A stretch of 8,344 nucleotides of DNA, taken from the NCBI GenBank assembly GCA_002425305.1, contig DILZ01000119.1, positions 1 through 8,344 of the forward strand, read 5' to 3'. This stretch comes from Ruminococcaceae bacterium UBA5579. Its GTDB lineage: Bacteria; Bacillota; Clostridia; Oscillospirales; Ruminococcaceae. A program made the position numbers and the translations under genes. The stretch's first letter is position 1. Each line of letters opens with the position of its first letter. Of the stretch, positions 4,919 to 8,344 are shown piece after piece. A model generated the notes under the pieces. The model ran no database searches and was not told the DNA's origin. It saw only the letters and a program-made list of their open reading frames with translations.

Positions 4919-5434
4919 GTGAATTACTTTATGGGTGTGCCGGAGGACGTTATTCAAAGCGGAATCCTCGAGCTTTATGAAGACGACGACGATACGCTTG
5001 TCGACGCCGTCAGAAATTTCAACAATTACGAAACAAACTGCCGCATTGATCACAAAAAAGCGGAAAGTATTTTCTGGAAATTCTGCGTGATAAACCCGAT
5101 TTTATTGTCAATAATAACAATTTTGAAAGCAGACCATATGTTCACCAACATAGCCCTTGCATTCACTTTGCTGGCAGGGTGGGGTCTTGTTCACTTTTAT
5201 TTCGTGCTGTTTAAGCGGCAGCTGATATTGGGCACGGCCGTCACGGCTCTTCTTGCGCTGCTTGACATAACATTCATTCTGTTCTTTGTTCTTAGCGCGC
5301 TTGTCATGTTCCTGTACGAGAGATTAGACCGCCCGACGCGGAACAATCCCGCCTACCCACGTTTCAGCACGGTCGACATAATATACCGGCGAGGAAAACG
5401 CGCGGAATTTCACGACCCGGGAGATAGACTGTAA
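4919..5434 (+). CDS. Multi-pass membrane protein of unknown function (171 aa)
   Basis: The protein starts at GTG 4919 behind a strong ribosome binding site and a perfect-consensus promoter, so it is probably well expressed. Residues 1-50 are soluble and acidic, with EDDDD at 21-25. Hydrophobic segments follow at about 52-69 (FWKFCVINPILLSIITIL), 74-98 (MFTNIALAFTLLAGWGLVHFYF) and 101-133, the last long enough for two helices, giving three or four membrane passes. The C-terminal 35 residues are hydrophilic and basic (YERLDRPTRNN, IIYRRGKRAEF). There is no cleavable signal peptide and no catalytic motif I recognise. The N-terminal DVIQSGILELYEDDDDTLVDAVRNF could be a short helical soluble domain. 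It stands alone, between the kinase hairpin and a strong terminator shared with the convergent ilv operon. No family is assigned. Confidence 0.82.
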   Translation: MNYFMGVPEDVIQSGILELYEDDDDTLVDAVRNFNNYETNCRIDHKKAESIFWKFCVINPILLSIITILKADHMFTNIALAFTLLAGWGLVHFYFVLFKRQLILGTAVTALLALLDITFILFFVLSALVMFLYERLDRPTRNNPAYPRFSTVDIIYRRGKRAEFHDPGDRL

Positions 5435-5437
5435 AAG

Positions 5438-5470
5438 CATTTTCTCCCCGTTTAAGACGGGGAGAAAATG
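5438..5470. terminator. Bidirectional intrinsic terminator between convergent genes
   Basis: CATTTTCTCCCCGT (5438-5451) pairs perfectly with ACGGGGAGAAAATG (5457-5470) around TTAAG, a 14-bp stem with a GGGG/CCCC core flanked by A/T runs. The A-run precedes and the T-run follows the GC core on both strands, so it can end the membrane-protein transcript (plus, stop codon at 5434) and the ilv transcript (minus, stop codon at 5488). Confidence 0.87.
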
Positions 5471-5487
5471 TTTATCTGTTCAGCATA

Positions 5488-6516
<1,029 letters not shown>

Positions 6517-6544
6517 TCAGCGAGGATAAACAATAAAAACCGGC

Positions 6545-7042
6545 TCAATTTTTCAAAGAAACCGCTTGCTCGCCCTTTTGAATTGCGATAGTCCCCGTAC
6601 GGACGATCTCCTTTATCCCATACGGGCGCAGCAGCTCTTCAAAGTTGTTGAGGTTCTGCGCGTTGTCCGAAATCTCTATCGTCACGGAATTAGCCGAAAT
6701 ATCGGAAATCTTTCCGCGCGAAAGCTCGCAAATGCTGATTATCTCGGGACGCTGCTTCGGCGTGCAGTTCACTTTTATAAGGATAAGCTCGCGGCTCACC
6801 ATACTGTCGGGTGAGAGCGTCTTTACCTTAATAACGTCGATCAGCTTATTAAGCTGCTTTTCGATCTGCTCGAGCGTATACTTGCTGCCATCCGCGACTA
6901 TCGTGATACGCGAAACGTTCGCGTCGTCGGTGATACCCACCGCGAGGCTGTCGATATTAAAGCCGCGCCGCGCGAACAATCCCGCCACACGCGCCAGAAC
7001 GCCCGCGTGGTTCTCTACCAAAACGGAAATTGTGTGTTTCAT
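6545..7042 (-). CDS. ilvN: Acetolactate synthase small (regulatory) subunit
   Basis: This 165-residue protein binds and stimulates the catalytic IlvB subunit and in the family confers feedback inhibition by valine or another branched-chain amino acid. The N-terminal ACT domain (about 2-75) shows HTISVLVENHAGVLARVAGL and GFNIDSLAVG, where N11 and G14 of the NHAG turn are in the usual effector-binding position. The C-terminal domain (about 84-158) starts RELILIKVN and includes RGKISDISANSVTIEISD and a terminal RTGTIAIQKG. Length is normal (E. coli IlvH is about 163). The frame could begin at TTG 7054, but that codon abuts the ribosome binding site, so ATG 7042 is used. It starts 21 bases after the ilvB stop, so the two subunits are probably translated together. 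The gene is called ilvH or ilvN depending on species. Confidence 0.95.
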   Translation of the reverse strand: MKHTISVLVENHAGVLARVAGLFARRGFNIDSLAVGITDDANVSRITIVADGSKYTLEQIEKQLNKLIDVIKVKTLSPDSMVSRELILIKVNCTPKQRPEIISICELSRGKISDISANSVTIEISDNAQNLNNFEELLRPYGIKEIVRTGTIAIQKGEQAVSLKN

Positions 7043-7054
7043 ACTCGTTCTCAA

Positions 7055-7059
7055 CCTCC
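7055..7059 (-). promoter_or_regulatory. Ribosome binding site that decides the ilvN start
   Basis: GGAGG lies in the ilvB-ilvN gap. TTG 7054 follows it with no spacer and cannot be used efficiently, whereas ATG 7042 is 12 bases away. That is slightly long but workable, and family similarity begins there. Confidence 0.65.
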
Positions 7060-7063
7060 GTTA

Positions 7064-8344
7064 TTACAATATCGTCTTTTCGTGCTCGGGTACGGCGACT
7101 TCAAGCAAATACGGCTTGTCCGACTTTATCAGATTCTCAATACCCTCGACCGCGCTCTCTTCACTGTTCACGAGCATATGCTCCACGCCGTACGCCTCCG
7201 CTATCTTGCAGAAGTCGGGGCTGCCGTCGAGCGACACTGCGATAAGGCGGTTGTCATACGCATTTTCTTGAACCTCGCGCACCATTCCCAAAAAACGGTT
7301 GCGGATAACAATCATTTTGATGTTGATACCGTGCTGTATCGCCGTAGCTATCTCATTGAACTCCATCTGGAACGAGCCGTCGCCGCAAACCGCAATGACC
7401 TCAAGCGACGGGTCGGCGGTTTTCGCGCCGACAGCTGCGGGAACGGAATATCCCATAGTACCCATACCGCCCGATGTAAGAAAACGCCCGTCCTTAAGCG
7501 AGATATTTGCCGCCGTCCAAATCTGGTTCTGACCAACATCGGCAACGACTATCGAGCGTTCGGGCAAATACTTGTCAAGCGTTTGCATAAACCACTTCGG
7601 GTTGACATAGCCGTCGCCCTCCGGCTCGCAAGGCGTTTCAAAGCGGTTTTTGTCAAGCTCCGCGCGCCAATCCGTGTGGGTAAGCGGCTCTTTAAAGCCG
7701 TCCGTCTGTTCGAGCAGCTGCTCGAGAACCAGCGTTATATCGCCGACTATCGGCACGTTTGCCTCAATGTTCTTGCCGATCTCGGCGGGATCAATATCAA
7801 TATGAACGACCGTGAAATCCTTGCGGTTTTCCATTGCGGACATCGCCCTGTCGCCCACTCTCGCTCCAAGCAAAAACAGCGTGTCGCAGGAGTTGACCGC
7901 GATATTCGCAGCCTTCTTGCCGTGCATACCGATCATTCCGTAGTAAAGCGGGCTGTCGGACTGCATTGCGCCCAAGCCCATCATAGTCGATACAACGGGA
8001 ATGTCGTTCTTCACGGAAAATTCACGCATCAGCGCGACGCCGTTTCCCGTGAACAGACCGCCCCCCGCGCAGATAAGAGGCTTTTTCGCGTCCTTTAGCG
8101 CCGTTATAGCACGTTTGATCTGATAACCGTTGCCCTTTGTGCTGGGACGGTACGACCGTATATCCACCGTTTCGGGATATTCAAAATCTATCTCCGCTTT
8201 CTGTACGTCGAACGGCACGTCTATCAGCACCGGACCGCGCCGCCCCGTACCCGCGATATAGAACGCTTTTTTGAACACGTCTGCGGTATCCTCGGGCTTT
8301 TTGAGCAAGTAGCTGTGCTTAACGAACGGCTCCGCCGATCCGGT
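7064..8344 (-). CDS. ilvB: Acetolactate synthase large (catalytic) subunit, N-terminus cut by window edge
   Basis: The open frame enters from the right edge and gives the last 426 residues of a protein usually about 550-570 long. It is a thiamine-diphosphate, FAD and Mg2+ enzyme that condenses two pyruvates (or pyruvate and 2-oxobutyrate) to acetohydroxy acids, the first committed step of branched-chain amino acid synthesis. The visible part starts just after the PYR-domain GTDAFQE region (TGSAEPFVKHSYL). It continues through GRRGPVLIDVPFDVQ, the central FAD domain (KKPLICAGGGLF, LFLLGARVGDRA, VVHIDIDPAEIGKN), and the PP domain with DVGQNQIW and LTSGGMGTMGYSVPAAVGA. The ThDP motif GDGSFQMEFNE begins at visible residue 321 (7384) and ends with RNRFLGMVRE; its metal-binding Asn (visible 349) is present. 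The tryptophan of GMVRQW is Val here. It ends 21 bases before ilvN. Any promoter or T-box leader lies outside the window. Confidence 0.97.
   Translation of the reverse strand, partial: TGSAEPFVKHSYLLKKPEDTADVFKKAFYIAGTGRRGPVLIDVPFDVQKAEIDFEYPETVDIRSYRPSTKGNGYQIKRAITALKDAKKPLICAGGGLFTGNGVALMREFSVKNDIPVVSTMMGLGAMQSDSPLYYGMIGMHGKKAANIAVNSCDTLFLLGARVGDRAMSAMENRKDFTVVHIDIDPAEIGKNIEANVPIVGDITLVLEQLLEQTDGFKEPLTHTDWRAELDKNRFETPCEPEGDGYVNPKWFMQTLDKYLPERSIVVADVGQNQIWTAANISLKDGRFLTSGGMGTMGYSVPAAVGAKTADPSLEVIAVCGDGSFQMEFNEIATAIQHGINIKMIVIRNRFLGMVREVQENAYDNRLIAVSLDGSPDFCKIAEAYGVEHMLVNSEESAVEGIENLIKSDKPYLLEVAVPEHEKTIL

Noticed and set aside
7007..8098. 363-codon plus-strand open frame opposite ilvB/ilvN
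   Set aside because: Same reason: the opposite strand is a clear acetolactate synthase, and the antisense translation shows no domain or start signal.

Overview
The window looks like a chromosomal segment of a low-to-mid GC member of the Bacillota, most likely an anaerobic gut-type Clostridia (Oscillospiraceae/Ruminococcaceae-like). This is inferred from RecD2 in place of RecBCD's RecD, strong purine-rich ribosome binding sites, very AT-rich intergenic DNA with near-consensus sigma-A promoters, a clostridial-type pyridoxamine kinase, and an ilvB-ilvN-ilvC order. I see no insertion sequence, CRISPR array, tRNA, rRNA or prophage gene. Both edges cut genes.

Left block (1-2891, minus strand): a probable operon read right to left. 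It comprises prmA (ribosomal protein L11 methyltransferase), a 91-residue single-pass membrane protein of unknown function, and recD2 (5'-3' DNA helicase, running off the left edge). A plausible extended -10 promoter lies upstream of prmA. Spacings are 44 and 6 bases, and recD2 appears to start at TTG.

Middle block (2892-3815): about 0.6 kb of AT-rich DNA without a recognisable gene separates prmA from a divergent small XRE-family HTH regulator. This gap is not empty. It holds a perfect dyad, a good plus-strand promoter far upstream of the regulator, three phased copies of a 9-mer, and several long inverted repeats that could fold as a structured leader or small RNA. Past the regulator, an AT-rich inverted repeat acts as a possible terminator and also overlaps the -35 box of the next promoter. 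That promoter drives a pyridoxal/pyridoxamine kinase gene whose leader can form mutually exclusive hairpins, one of which would mask the ribosome binding site.

Right block (3816-8344): the vitamin B6 kinase (plus) is followed by a perfect-consensus sigma-A promoter driving an unrecognised multi-pass membrane protein (plus). A long perfect hairpin separates that gene from the convergent ilv operon (minus): ilvB (acetolactate synthase large subunit, cut at the right edge), ilvN (regulatory subunit) and ilvC (ketol-acid reductoisomerase). These are the first two steps of branched-chain amino acid synthesis. The kinase supplies PLP, the cofactor of the last (transaminase) step, but a direct regulatory link is only a guess.

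The protein-coding content is mostly ordinary housekeeping. The parts that deserve a second look are the structured non-coding stretch at 3035-3349 and the pdxK leader at 3738-3810.
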